Both the position numbers and the translations under genes were made by a program. Positions 37,205 to 47,439 of a DNA stretch of 64,000 nt are shown here, piece by piece. This stretch comes from Odontocerum albicorne (Eukaryota > Arthropoda > Insecta > Trichoptera > Odontoceridae). The stretch lies in the NCBI GenBank assembly GCA_949825065.1, contig OX463844.1, forward strand, positions 29,632,076 to 29,696,075, in the 5' to 3' direction. The notes beneath the pieces are model-generated. The model had not been told where the DNA came from and ran no database searches. It worked only from the letters and a program-made list of their open reading frames with translations. Numbering within the stretch: the first letter of the stretch is position 1; each line of letters starts with the position of its first letter.

Positions 37205-37675
37205 ACAGACAAGATACTGGATGAGTTCCGGCCATCCGTAAGCCTCATGCTGGATGTATTAGGCCATCCGTAAGCCTTATGCTGGATGTATAACGGCCGT
37301 CCGTAAGCCTTTTAAAGAATAATATTACATACACAAAAAATTAATATGAAACAAAATGCTGGATGAATGTAGGCCGTCCGTAAGCCTTTTGCTGGATGTA
37401 TTAGGCCATCCGTAAACCTTAAAACGAATGATTTTAAACACAACATTTAATACAAAACAAATTAATAATACAGACAAAATACTGGATGTGTACCGGCCAT
37501 CCGTAAACCTCATGCTGGATGTAAACCGGCCATCCGTAAACCTCTTGCTGGATGTATACCGGCCATCCGTAAACCTCTTGCTGGATGTGTACAGGCCATC
37601 CGTAAACCCTTGGCTGGATGTATTTAGGCCGTCCGTAAGCCTTTTACTGGATGTATTATAGGCCGTCCGTAAGCC
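37205..37675. repeat. LTR-element array B (33 bp, about 11 copies)
   Basis: Units of about 33 bases combine CTGGATGT and GGCC(A/G)TCCGTAA.CCT. They form a run of five regular units from about 37479, with earlier units at 37217-37310 and 37360-37420 separated by AT-rich inserts. GGATG and CATCC within a unit can pair. The plus frame reads as an 11-residue LLDVYRPSVNL repeat, but plus is antisense to the element. Confidence 0.9.
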
Positions 37676-38319
37676 TTGAAGAAAATAATTTAATCACAAT
37701 TATTAGGGAAGAAAAGAAAAGGAAACAAAAGGAAAATAAACACAAAAACACAAACACATGATATTAATACGCTATGCAGTAAACAGGAATAACAAGAAGC
37801 CCTACCTAAACAAATTTATTCCCGTGTGCGGGACAACAACTCTTCGAAGAGGGGGTGGTTCATAGTTAACCACCCGAAAAGAAAACTCACAGTATGTAAC
37901 GAATTACAGAAAGGAACAAAACTACTTCCAAACAGAGAATGTGAGCCAACCTACAAGGCAACAGATCTAAACTTCTCAATATAGTGCTATAACAAAACAG
38001 AACAGTAAATCCCAGGTTCTCATCCAGCGATGCCATTCCTCTCTATAAGGCAATAATCCCATGAACTGGTTACACCAGTATTAACCATCCGTACCACCGA
38101 TGCAGGATACTACTACTCTTCAAAAAAATATACTAGGAGCAGCTCCAATTTCCTTAAATCCTCGGGTCCAACAGCCCAAGCCAATAACTCAGATATGCAA
38201 TCACCGAACTAATAACAATTTTCTAACTCCTTGAGAATCCTTTTAGCGAGGCGACTCCATCCCCATTTCCATTATAACGAGCAACTAGCCTAACAATACT
38301 TTCCAACGTTTCAAGCAAT

Positions 38320-38740
38320 TATTTTCAATGGATGTTTGACTAGATTAAGGTTCAACCTTAAGAACATCCAACACGGAAGGAAGCCAACCCCTCCCTTCGT
38401 TCGTATTTCTGTGGATTCCACAAATTCTTTACCCTACGGACTATTATCCGAAGGTAATTTTCAAACCTCAACCATCCTCAATGGGTCTTGCACTAAAGCA
38501 ATGTTCAACCTTATGAACACCCGATACTGAAGGAAGCCTACCCCTCAGTACATAAGAAATTCTGTATACTATACAGATTCGTTACCATACGGACTATCAT
38601 CCGAAGGTAGTTTATAAACAGCACCCATCCTCCACGGGTCTTGCACTAAAGCAATGTTCAACCTTATGAACACCCGATACTGAAGGAAGCCTACCCCTCA
38701 GTACACAAGAAATTTAGTACACTCTACTCGAGGCTCTCAG
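38320..38740. repeat. LTR-element array C (153 bp, about 2.7 copies)
   Basis: GTTCAACCTTA recurs at 38350, 38503 and 38656, an exact 153-base period. The two right-hand units are nearly identical and the left one is diverged. 153 is a multiple of three, and the minus frame (GVGFLQYRVFIRLNIALVQD..) stays similar between units but contains stops. Confidence 0.88.
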
Positions 38741-39425
38741 CATTCCGTCACTCATGGTCCAGGCCCAGGCTCTGAGCGCCAGATACTCTTTAAAAGTAAT
38801 AACCACACTAATCACGGGGAAGAGTACCAAACCCGTACATAGAACATATGGACATGACTCCATACGAGATTGCCTCACGACTAGCTCACTGTTTAATCAC
38901 CCTAGCGGAATTATGAACTCTCACTGGTGATGTTATTTGTAAACAAAAAAAAAAACTCTACTGCCATTCATCAAGAATCCGACAGTGCATACTTTCAAGG
39001 TATGATTTAAACATTAACAAGAATATAACGAAAATTTAATTTAAGAACCTGTACTTTCCCGACCATGAATGACTCCCAATTAGGCACCGATGAGCCTATC
39101 ACTACTCCATATGCTATTAACCTTCGTATATTCCACCGGGTCACTAAATAGTGGACACCGGACTGGATCTAACCTATGCGTGCGCATCCCTTCTCGTGCG
39201 ACGACGGCTTACTGCCTACTGCATGCGACGGCGGATCGAGACCACGGGTGCTTGGTATATCATTTGCAACGATGGGTCAAGACAACGTGAGACAACGTGA
39301 TTCAACTACCTACACCATGCCAAACGATCTATCACCGTATAAGAAACGGAACTAATTCTCGATGGCTACTACTCTCAATGGTAAAAGAAATTCAACTGCG
39401 ACGAGAACGGAACCGAATATACGTT
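38741..39425. other. Unrepeated part of LTR element
   Basis: No recognisable protein or RNA gene. At its right end short TCAAGACAACGTGA-type phrases prefigure the hairpin motif of array D. Confidence 0.4.
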
Positions 39426-39430
39426 CCGTG

Positions 39431-40530
39431 TCTCACGGCCTGCCGGAACAATTGGTCAGGACAAACGTGAGATTACGAAATGCTCATTCGCTACTGCGTC
39501 CACTGACGCACTCGAATCGAGCCAAGGCCTAACGGCAAATCTTGAATACTATCGTGCTGGAAGGGCCGCTTGCCCCCTGAACCTGTAGTCTCAACCTAAC
39601 CCCTTACAAGAAAAGATACTCTCCCGGTCGCTGTGTAATGCGACAAATCCGGTAACCCTGACGTACTTAATACATTAAGGAATACAATGTTAAAGAGGAT
39701 TGAATCGCAATTGCAACGGAATTGAAAAAAGTATTCCGCGACTCGCGGACGGACGGTATCAAATTGTTCGCACGACGCGAGATGACGAACTGCTGAATAG
39801 ATTATTCACTAGGTAATGAGATACTAATATGACGGAAACAGAACTGATAATAATATAATACGTCTCCCGCGGCCTGACGGTATTTGTCAGGGCAACGCGA
39901 GAGGACGTACTTCAACCCATTAAGGTATACAAAGTTACAGAGGATTGAATCGCGACTGCCACGAAATTGAAAAAGTAATCAGCGCCTCGCGGTCTGACGG
40001 TATCAGTTTGTCAGTACGACGCGAGACGACGAACTGCAAAAGAGATTAATTTGTGGCGAAGGTGGTTATATCATTACGGAAACAAAGCTAATCGCAATGG
40101 CAACGGAATTGAAAAAGTAATCTGCGCCTCGCGGTCTGACGGTATCAGTTTGTCAGCACGACGCGAGACGACGAACGGCAAAAGAGACTAGTCGGCGGCG
40201 AAAGCGGTTATATCATTACGGAAACAAAACTAATCGCAATGGCAACGGAATTGAAAAAAGTAATCTGCGCCTCGCGGTCTGACGGTATCAGTTTGTCAGT
40301 ACGACGCGAGACGACGAACGGCAGAAGAGATTAGTCGGTGGCGAAAGCGGTTATATCATTACGGAAACAAAACTGATCGCAATGGCAACGGAATTGAAAA
40401 AAGTAATCTGCGCCTCGCGGTCTGACGGTATCAGTTTGTCAGTACGACGCGAGACGACGAACGGCAGAAGAGATTAGTCGGTGGCGAAAGCGGTTATATC
40501 ATTACGGAAACAAAACTGATCGCAAAAATT
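39431..40530. repeat. LTR-element array D: repeated 40-nt hairpins in ~144-bp units
   Basis: The regular part (about 39960-40530) has four units spaced 142-144 bases, each with ATTGAAAAAAGTAATC.GCG, the hairpin CTCGCGGTCTGAC..GTCAGTACGACGCGAG, and GGTTATATCATTACGGAAAC. More diverged hairpins lie at 39431-39472, 39742-39781 and 39861-39907. Regular hairpins are at 39986-40025, 40128-40167, 40271-40310 and 40414-40453. On the minus transcript they start about 1 kb downstream of the primer site. Confidence 0.9.
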
Positions 40531-41452
40531 ATTACTAGGAACTAATCCCCTTTCAATTAATTCCCCGATTAGCCTTTCCTTCGTGGCCTTCATTATATTA
40601 ACTATTGGATCCATTGCGCTATCCATCCTCAATCCTATTCGTAACAGTAGGTATCAAAATTTATACCCAACGAAATCTTACTTCACCTTGTTAAACAATG
40701 CTTTAACTACACCGTTTAACCGGAACAAGAATCTAACTAAAACGTAACTTTAATTTAACACAAACCCCCCCTTAGTTGAAATGTTCCGAAATTAAGAACT
40801 AGCAATTATAACCAATATGTATTATTATCAAATTTCCTAAAACACGCTTCCACCACACCGCTTGCTACGAATCTACTACTTAAATCTCAAAGTAATTCAA
40901 TTCAATATTAATCACTCTCTTATATTACAAAGATTTGTTCCGAAAACAATTGAGTATAAGCACCAAGTGATTTTATCTAAGTGTAGTAACACTATTTCCC
41001 TTTACCGCATCAACAGCGACGCAAACCGAACTACTGTAAGTTATACGCACTCTCCTCTTGCCTATCCCCGCGCAAGCTATAAGGCGAGATTGGTTTCAAA
41101 CAAATGGTCTTGAAATTCCAAAAACACTGGAATACTTCACGAACGTAACCACTAATCACTTCTCTATCCACAATTAACTAGGCACTCTTTTATTTATTCA
41201 GTCGCTTATTTTGTTTGAACTAAACTATCACTCAATGCGTATCTAATCACTTTACGCGGCAAAACTATACTCCTGATTATTCGCAACCACCTCAGCCACA
41301 GATGCTTCTCGAACACGACAAAATGGCTACCTATGCTATCTTACGAATTTGGCGCTAAATTTTCTGAAAAAAGAACAAATTATATTTTTATACACCTTAT
41401 AACCCCGTCACTCAGTCAAATACCCTGGAAGCCAGCATTTTTTTTTAAAATG
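40531..41452. other. Leader region of LTR element
   Basis: Sequence between the primer site and array D on the minus strand, moderately AT-rich. Plus-strand frames at 40862 and 41333 are antisense and unrecognised. No gag motif (CCHC knuckle) was found by eye. Confidence 0.4.
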
Positions 41453-41471
41453 GCCCCACGTACGGGCGACA
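41453..41471 (-). other. Primer-binding site, tRNA-Lys-like
   Basis: The minus strand reads TGTCGCCCGTACGTGGGGC one base inside the LTR. It matches the complement of an insect tRNA-Lys 3' end (TGGCGCCC.ACGTGGGGC) apart from one substitution and a two-for-one base change. This fixes the orientation of the element. The mismatch in the leading TGG is unusual. Confidence 0.65.
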
Positions 41472-41472
41472 T

Positions 41473-42919
41473 TGTTAGACTTATACCTATTTTTACTAAA
41501 TTAAGAGAGAAAGCGTTGCCTCCATGCAACAATAAAGCAACAGTTTAAACACTTCTGACACTATTTCTCTCTCAATAAAACTTACCCGGGTCTCAGCGGC
41601 ATATGAAGAAATTACAGAACAAGTACTCTTTCGTCTCAGATCGCGTTGGGCTCAATAATAATTTGTACTAGGCCTCCAAGATATTATCTCCGGGACAAGG
41701 GGAACAACAAAGGAAAGACATAAAATTGTGATAATACTTAGTTTAATCCAATGAGATTTTAATAAAAAAAACTCCGCAATAATGCCGAGAAAAAATTATA
41801 TATATTACAAAAATACCAGAGTAGGCAGACTAATAATTTGGGCTTGCATTAAAGACCGATTCCCGCTCAATATTCATCACAAACATAAAGGTTATGAGGT
41901 AAGGAGAAATCAACAATGATAGGTTACAATAAAAAGAGATCACTCACCCCACAATACCATGAATATCGATAAGGAACAATACGCGTAATGTCTATACTCT
42001 CGGAACTGCGGAGGAACCAGAAGATTCTCCCCGAACACGAAACCGGAACGATGACTCTGATGATGATGATACCGCAAGCGTCCCTTTGAAGCTTCGCGCT
42101 GCGCCGATACAAAACTCTTCCCTGGCCCTTCGGCCTGGGAGAACGATTTCAGACCCGCAGCTATTTAAAGAACCGCCTTTCTTAGTTTCTCGAAACCTTT
42201 CTTGCTTCACGCCCGATGGAGCCAATAATAATCCAAGATTATTTCTTTGGAAATACTATTCCGTAGATAAATCCCCGCGTCAAGTCTAGTCTGACGTGCG
42301 GGAAGAACTTTCACAAAAATAACTAATTATTAATTCGTACGCTCCCCAACAGGAGATTATAACTCGGAACACAAGGTAACTGACCGATAACTTGAATGAA
42401 TTAATTAATTATTAATTCGTATTCCCCCGACCGGGATCTGTCTCAATAACAGAACCAGTCGTCTTCACGGTACCGCTCGTAAAGATGAACCGACCTTATT
42501 CCCGCCTCACCTGTCCATCGCGCACGTGATGCCATTTCACCCGTCCATATCGTTTGTAAGCGATCTCTTGATTCGTCAAATCTTTGGTCGGGCCGTAATT
42601 CGACCAATCAAGCCCTTGCATCCGATTATATATTATAAGTGACGCAATTGCTCGGTGATAGATGAAATTCTTTATACCGCGCGTTTTGGAATAGAATCTT
42701 CTAGAAACAAAGGATGATTGCATCATTCCTTGTCCTAATTACAACTACGTCACGCTCGGACTCGATTTTATGCGTCATTCTTTACCCGTCAAAATCAGAA
42801 CAAAGGGATAGTATGTTTTAATTCCGCTCGTAACAATCAATTTCGCGCGTTATTTTCCTTTTGGATAAATCCCAAACTTCTCACCCGTCTTTTTAAAAAA
42901 AATAAATATACTCCTAACA
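41473..42919 (-). repeat. LTR (5' LTR in minus orientation)
   Basis: The partner of 33917-35363, the same length and apparently the same sequence throughout. A TATAAAG box is at 42670-42676 on the minus strand. Confidence 0.95.
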
Positions 42920-42923
42920 ATAT

Positions 42924-43490
42924 CAACATTTTTTTAAACTATCAACACACATTATCATAAAGTCATAAAAATTTCAAGCTTATACTTAGAGCTTATCAAT
43001 GCAGTGCATACATCAAAGTTTCAGTTAAACCAAGAACGAAATTACATCAAGGATAAATAATTTAAAACGGTAATGAATGAAAAGGAATGAGAAAATTTAA
43101 ATGCTTTATTCACAGCGATGCTCATAGTGCTTTAGCAAACAAAGTTATTTGGAAAGCCACCCAGCAAAAGTTCATAGCAGTTACTTGGAAATTCATTTCT
43201 GTACTCAAAGGGGTTGAAAAGTTCAACTTTACAAAACAGGCTTAGCTGTCATATGTTGCGCACATCCCTTATGATTTCATATTTATTTCGTTTTGAGCTA
43301 TTTTCGAATGAAATTTGTTCTTGATACAATTCTTAAATGCAAATTTAACTTTTATGAATCTATAATTTATAACTTAAATATACGCTTATAACGAGATTTC
43401 CAAAAAAATAACAAAATACGAAGTGTGTACGAGAAGTTGTCGAAAAAATCGAGAAAAAACTTCTTTGTTGGATATTTTGAAGGGCGTAGC
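42924..43490. other. AT-rich non-coding stretch
   Basis: No gene is supported. Confidence 0.5.
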
Positions 43491-43494
43491 CAAG

Positions 43495-43665
43495 AGACAA
43501 GATTGTCTTGACAAATATACTATCATGCCGTATCCCCTTTTTTGAGTAGGCATAGATGACAGATATATAATGCTCACATTCAGCATTTGCCTCATTCACA
43601 CTCATACATCTCGTCATACGTGCTCTTCTGTTTATCATGATTCTTACCTATCGAACAACCTTTAA
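43495..43665 (-). pseudogene. LINE 3' fragment (RTE-like family)
   Basis: The minus-strand frame NRRARMTRCMSVNEANAEC, then VIYAYSKKG, matches the C-terminal NRRAC.K.LMDVSEA.E.C...SAYPSGK pattern of the RTE-like family. No in-frame stop lies across the matching part, so it is a better-preserved scrap than most. It faces the plus-oriented fragment at 43790. Confidence 0.6.
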
Positions 43666-43789
43666 GATTATCTTCGGCGCTGTAAATCAAGTCTTGGAGT
43701 TTAGAACCACTTAGCACGTAACTTGCTTTCCGTAATACTGACGCACACGTAAAGTTAAAGATAACTTTGTAGATGAAGTCTTGGCCAGA

Positions 43790-43995
43790 TTGGGATGCTT
43801 TTTTGGTACGAGTATATACAATTGGGAATCAAGCTCTAAAAGGTTTAAGATAAAAGTCTCACAAAATTTCTGTAAAAGTCAGCGAAATCGTAGGAGTTGT
43901 GTGAGGACATGTACCATATATGTAGAAGAGGCGAAGGATGTGTGTCGCTCTGTTTTCTTTGTCTGCCTTGACAGGGAAAAGCGTTATGGTATGTT
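43790..43995 (+). pseudogene. LINE 3' fragment (RTE-like family)
   Basis: Plus-strand NRRSCVRTCTIYVEEAKDVC is the same C-terminal block as at 43.5 kb in the opposite orientation. It is followed by CTTGACAGGGAAAAGCG, the 3' tail phrase also seen near 12.67 kb (CTTGACAGGGAAACGAC) and 51.36 kb. The 5' part is missing. Confidence 0.6.
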
Positions 43996-43999
43996 TGTC

Positions 44000-46900
44000 T
44001 CACTTAATTCACTATAAAGATTTATTCGTTTCAATTTAAAAAAATTAAGAATATCATTCAGTTGAAAATGAAAGCTCTTTATAGTTTTTCATTACCATTA
44101 TTCCATTTTTGAGTGAGGATATATTTTTGAGTTCTTTCTACATTCTCAGTTCAAGTATATCTCTCAAATTATTAGCATGTAAAATAATTTCTTTGAAAAA
44201 ACTTTTTATACGTACAAACTTTCATTAAACAATAAAGGAGCTCATATAAAATTTACTGGGGTATTCAACTTTAACCCTGACGATTAACTCTATTTCAATC
44301 TGGGAAAATTGCGAACCCTCATAGGGTCTAATTCCGTAACACATTCTAGACTAGCCCCTCCTTGCTGAGGTTAGAGAAATCAAGGGTTACTTAACCCTTT
44401 AAGTAACATATCTAAAATTAAAAGAAAGTTAAAAGGATTTCACCTAGTGCACTGTGTGGTAAGTCTGCCTTTATTTTGGTATCAAGGATTTCCTTTATAT
44501 TTTAAACTTCCTGGTTTAAATTTTATGATGGAATTAGTATTTCTATTTAACTCAGTTGTTTATAATGCACTTTATTTTACCTTCAATGAAGAACGAGAAC
44601 CATTATTACCTATTTGGTAGAATATTTTTCACACACCTGAGAGTTTGAAGTTGTCAAGTTACAGTCTGTCAATTTTTTTAAGTTTATAAAATACAATAAA
44701 ATAGATAAAAAGAAAACATTTCCTTTCCTTTTCATTAGTTCACTTCTGATATGTCTTGTACATGTCCATTGCAGTTTGCCACCATGTTATTATTTTCATT
44801 TACGCACCAAGTAAGACGCCTTTCTTCTAGACCTGAAGTTGTGGGTTTAATTATAATTGGAACATATTTAATAAACCGGATTCTATTCTAATTTTTACTA
44901 TTGAATATTTTTCGGCTTGATCAATTATATAACCGTATGGTAATAAGCATTTAAAACACAATTTTAATAAAACTTTTCTATGTACCATAAGTGAAAGTCT
45001 TTCATAATTGTGTACTCCCAGTTTTCTCATACGAGGGTGAAACATAGACTACACAAGAAGAGACCGTAAATAAGATGAGTGGATTTTGTAACAAAAAAAG
45101 ATCAAAGACATAGTCGAGACTACTAAAGATTAAAATTGAGTTGAACAAGACATATATCTAGAATAACAAATAACCGTTAGATGTTAAGATTTATTCTCCA
45201 CAGGAACTAGAAGTGGATATGCGTAAAATTTGTGCATATATCTCAATTCTAAAGAATCTTAACCAAAACTTTTTCTCAACATGTTGAGTTAAACTTTTTA
45301 ACGTAATTTAAAGTAACTATGGGATTATTTTTAATGTCCTTATTTATCGATGCAAGGATTCATAAAATTAATAACAGACATTGTCTAAGGCTGACATATT
45401 TTGATACATGTTATTATCTCTATTAATTTAAGTTGAATACTTCATAAAATATTTTTGGTGTCTATTAAAAATATTTAAGTTTGATTAGATTAATCTTTTT
45501 ATAAGTGTTCGCATTTTGCCACACATTGAAATTCTTACATAGTTTATGATAAAGACAATAATTATTTGTGAAACTATTAATAATTTTGAAGTAATAAAAA
45601 TATATATCTTTTTTACATTTTCAATTTAGGCACTTAATTTTTTGATGTGGTATTTCATATTTCCCGTCCCTCATTCTTCAAATTAATATTTCAAAAATCC
45701 TTTTTAACTTGTGAAGAGTTCCAATGTATAATAAAACAAAAAAAAAATATCAAAATCAAATTGAATAAATACAAATTTGTTTCAATTTATAACGGTTATT
45801 TACAGGGTTAAAGAGGCCTTATTAAGTCGTGTTGCTTTAAATAAATAATAAAACAAACCGAGGAAAGAGCGCGCGGTGTGCGGTGCCAAGAACTGTGAAT
45901 TTCCAAGTGAAATTATTAGCAGCTTTGGGATGCTGAATATTAAAGCCTCCAAACACTTTGTTACCACTGGGCTCCGAGAGGAAAAGATAAATGACGAATG
46001 TGGAGATTTCGTTTTAGAAACCCCAAGGGTTAGTGTATCCCTTTTCGAAAGGGCTTGCCCTTTTCTCTATTAACAAGTAAACAGGTTTATAAATATTTTC
46101 TCGGAATTCTGTTCAATACGTTCGATGAATTTGCTAGCCACATTTCATTTGTATTTTAATTTTGTAAACCAGAAAAAATTATCAGATATTTAACTTTGGA
46201 ATTTAAGTTCTGAATTTTAATAACATACTATATGTAACTTTAACTAAAAAAAGATTTTTACTTGTAACATAAATTTGTTCACGCTTTGCAAAAAGGCAAA
46301 AATGTTCTCATTTTAAATGACTTACTTGACTCGAGCCTTTTTTTTTTAATTCCTTGATTTTTATAATTGACATTAAAATGTTTGTGTATTGGTAATAATA
46401 TTCTTTTACTACAAGGACTTAACCAATTATTGGACATGTTAATGACATTTCTTGTGAATTGTTTAAATTCAATAGTTGTTAGTATCAAATATTTACCTTT
46501 TAATGTGCTAAAACGTATGTAAATGTTGACTTTCAAAAGTAAAGCTGTTTGAGTTTCAAAAGTAATAATACATTATTTGATCCAAGTAATTTATATCTAT
46601 TATTATTAAACGACTAAAAGGTAATATTATCAATTATTATCATATATTACCATATGAGATTATTTGAATAACAAATATAGGTAAGAAATAAAAAAGTTTT
46701 AAAAATCATTAAAGAAATTATTTGATTATAAATATAGCTGCAAATTGCGTAATCAAACTTGAATCATTATACAGTTGGGAGCGCAATACTCTGTGGCGGT
46801 TGCGGAAGTTTCCACTGGAATTCATTAGGAATTTAAGACTCTATTTTATTAATTAATTGTTATGCTTTCGGTTCCTGGTAAGTCTACTCTGCACCCTCAG

Positions 46901-47255
46901 GGTTAGTTTCCCAGAGAAAACAAAAGTAATTAGTAACTTTTAACGCCTTTCTAAAAAGATCGCTAAAAGAATTTTGATGAGAAAAAAAATTGGAAAAATC
47001 TATTTTCTTCAAAGCATTTTGATACAAAAAAAGAATGCCTCTAGACGATAAATAAAATAAGACCTCTTTTTGTAACTTTTACAGGCTTTCATCGACCAAA
47101 AAAAAATCAAATTTATTACCTCATTACTGATCAAAGTTCAAACCAATTAAAAATAACAAACTTGGTTTTCAATGATTAAAAATCCCTCCTTGGATTTTTT
47201 TCCTTATAATGTTTACCTTTAAGAAATAAACAAAACTTAAAAACACTTTTAAAAT
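44000..47255. other. AT-rich non-coding stretch with a weak SINE-like copy
   Basis: About 44770-44865 (+) has CCAAGTAAGACGCC and GTTGTGGGTTTAATT, a degraded tRNA-like head. About 45860-46070 is more GC-balanced and holds a 65-codon plus frame (MCGAKNCEF..) that I do not recognise and that lacks clear splice sites. Nothing else is supported. Confidence 0.45.
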
Positions 47256-47261
47256 GACATC

Positions 47262-47335
47262 AACCGTAGGTTAGTTGGTAAGACACCTGCCCTTCAATAG
47301 ATATGACCGAAGTCATACCCTCAAACACTAGGCGG
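47262..47335 (+). repeat. tRNA-like head of SINE-like repeat
   Basis: CGTAGGTTAGTTGGTAAGAC is a good box-A/D-arm match, continuing CACCTGCCCTTCAATAGAT. The expected box B is degraded. Confidence 0.45.
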
Positions 47336-47344
47336 AAAAAGTGC

Positions 47345-47437
47345 CTGTGTCGTTCGAAAGGAGTAGCACAGCGCAAGGTTTGAACCGACGGCCTTCCGCA
47401 CGGAAGTCCACTGCGTTACCACTCGGCCATGCACTTC
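47345..47437 (-). repeat. tRNA-derived repeat, Ser-like
   Basis: The minus strand reads GCATGGCCGAGTGGTAACGC (box A), GTGGACTTCCGTGCGGAAGG, and CGGTTCAAACC (box B). The D-arm resembles tRNA-Ser, but the T-stem does not pair and the anticodon arm is CTTCC-GTGC-GGAAG with only a four-base loop. It is therefore a SINE head or tRNA pseudogene, not a working tRNA. Both pol III boxes look intact. Confidence 0.6.
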
Positions 47438-47439
47438 AC

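Larger units (their letters stand above)
33913..42923 (-). mobile_element. Ty3/gypsy-like LTR retroelement lacking gag-pol (LARD-like)
   Basis: Two direct 1447-bp repeats (33917-35363 and 41473-42919) start TGTTAGAC and end CCTAACA, and are flanked by ATAT at 33913-33916 and 42920-42923. A tRNA-Lys-like primer site reads on the minus strand next to the right LTR, so transcription runs right to left. The 6.1-kb interior has no long open frame. It contains a remnant of an integrase C-terminal (GPY/F) module and four tandem-repeat arrays. Equal LTR length and apparent identity mean recent insertion, so the lack of pol was inherited by the copy that inserted, not acquired by decay here. It would need enzymes from an autonomous relative. 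ATAT is a known preferred target of the 17.6/297 gypsy group. Confidence 0.85.

Noticed and set aside
37428..37661. Secreted or structural repeat protein from LLDVYRPSVN frame
   Set aside because: The frame is antisense to the LTR element and results from a 33-bp repeat.
45876..46073. Possible THAP- or zinc-finger-like exon (MCGAKNCEF..)
   Set aside because: Cysteine spacing does not fit a known finger, and no convincing splice sites flank it.
47345..47437. Functional tRNA-Ser gene
   Set aside because: Both promoter boxes are good, but the T-stem does not pair and the anticodon arm has a four-base loop.
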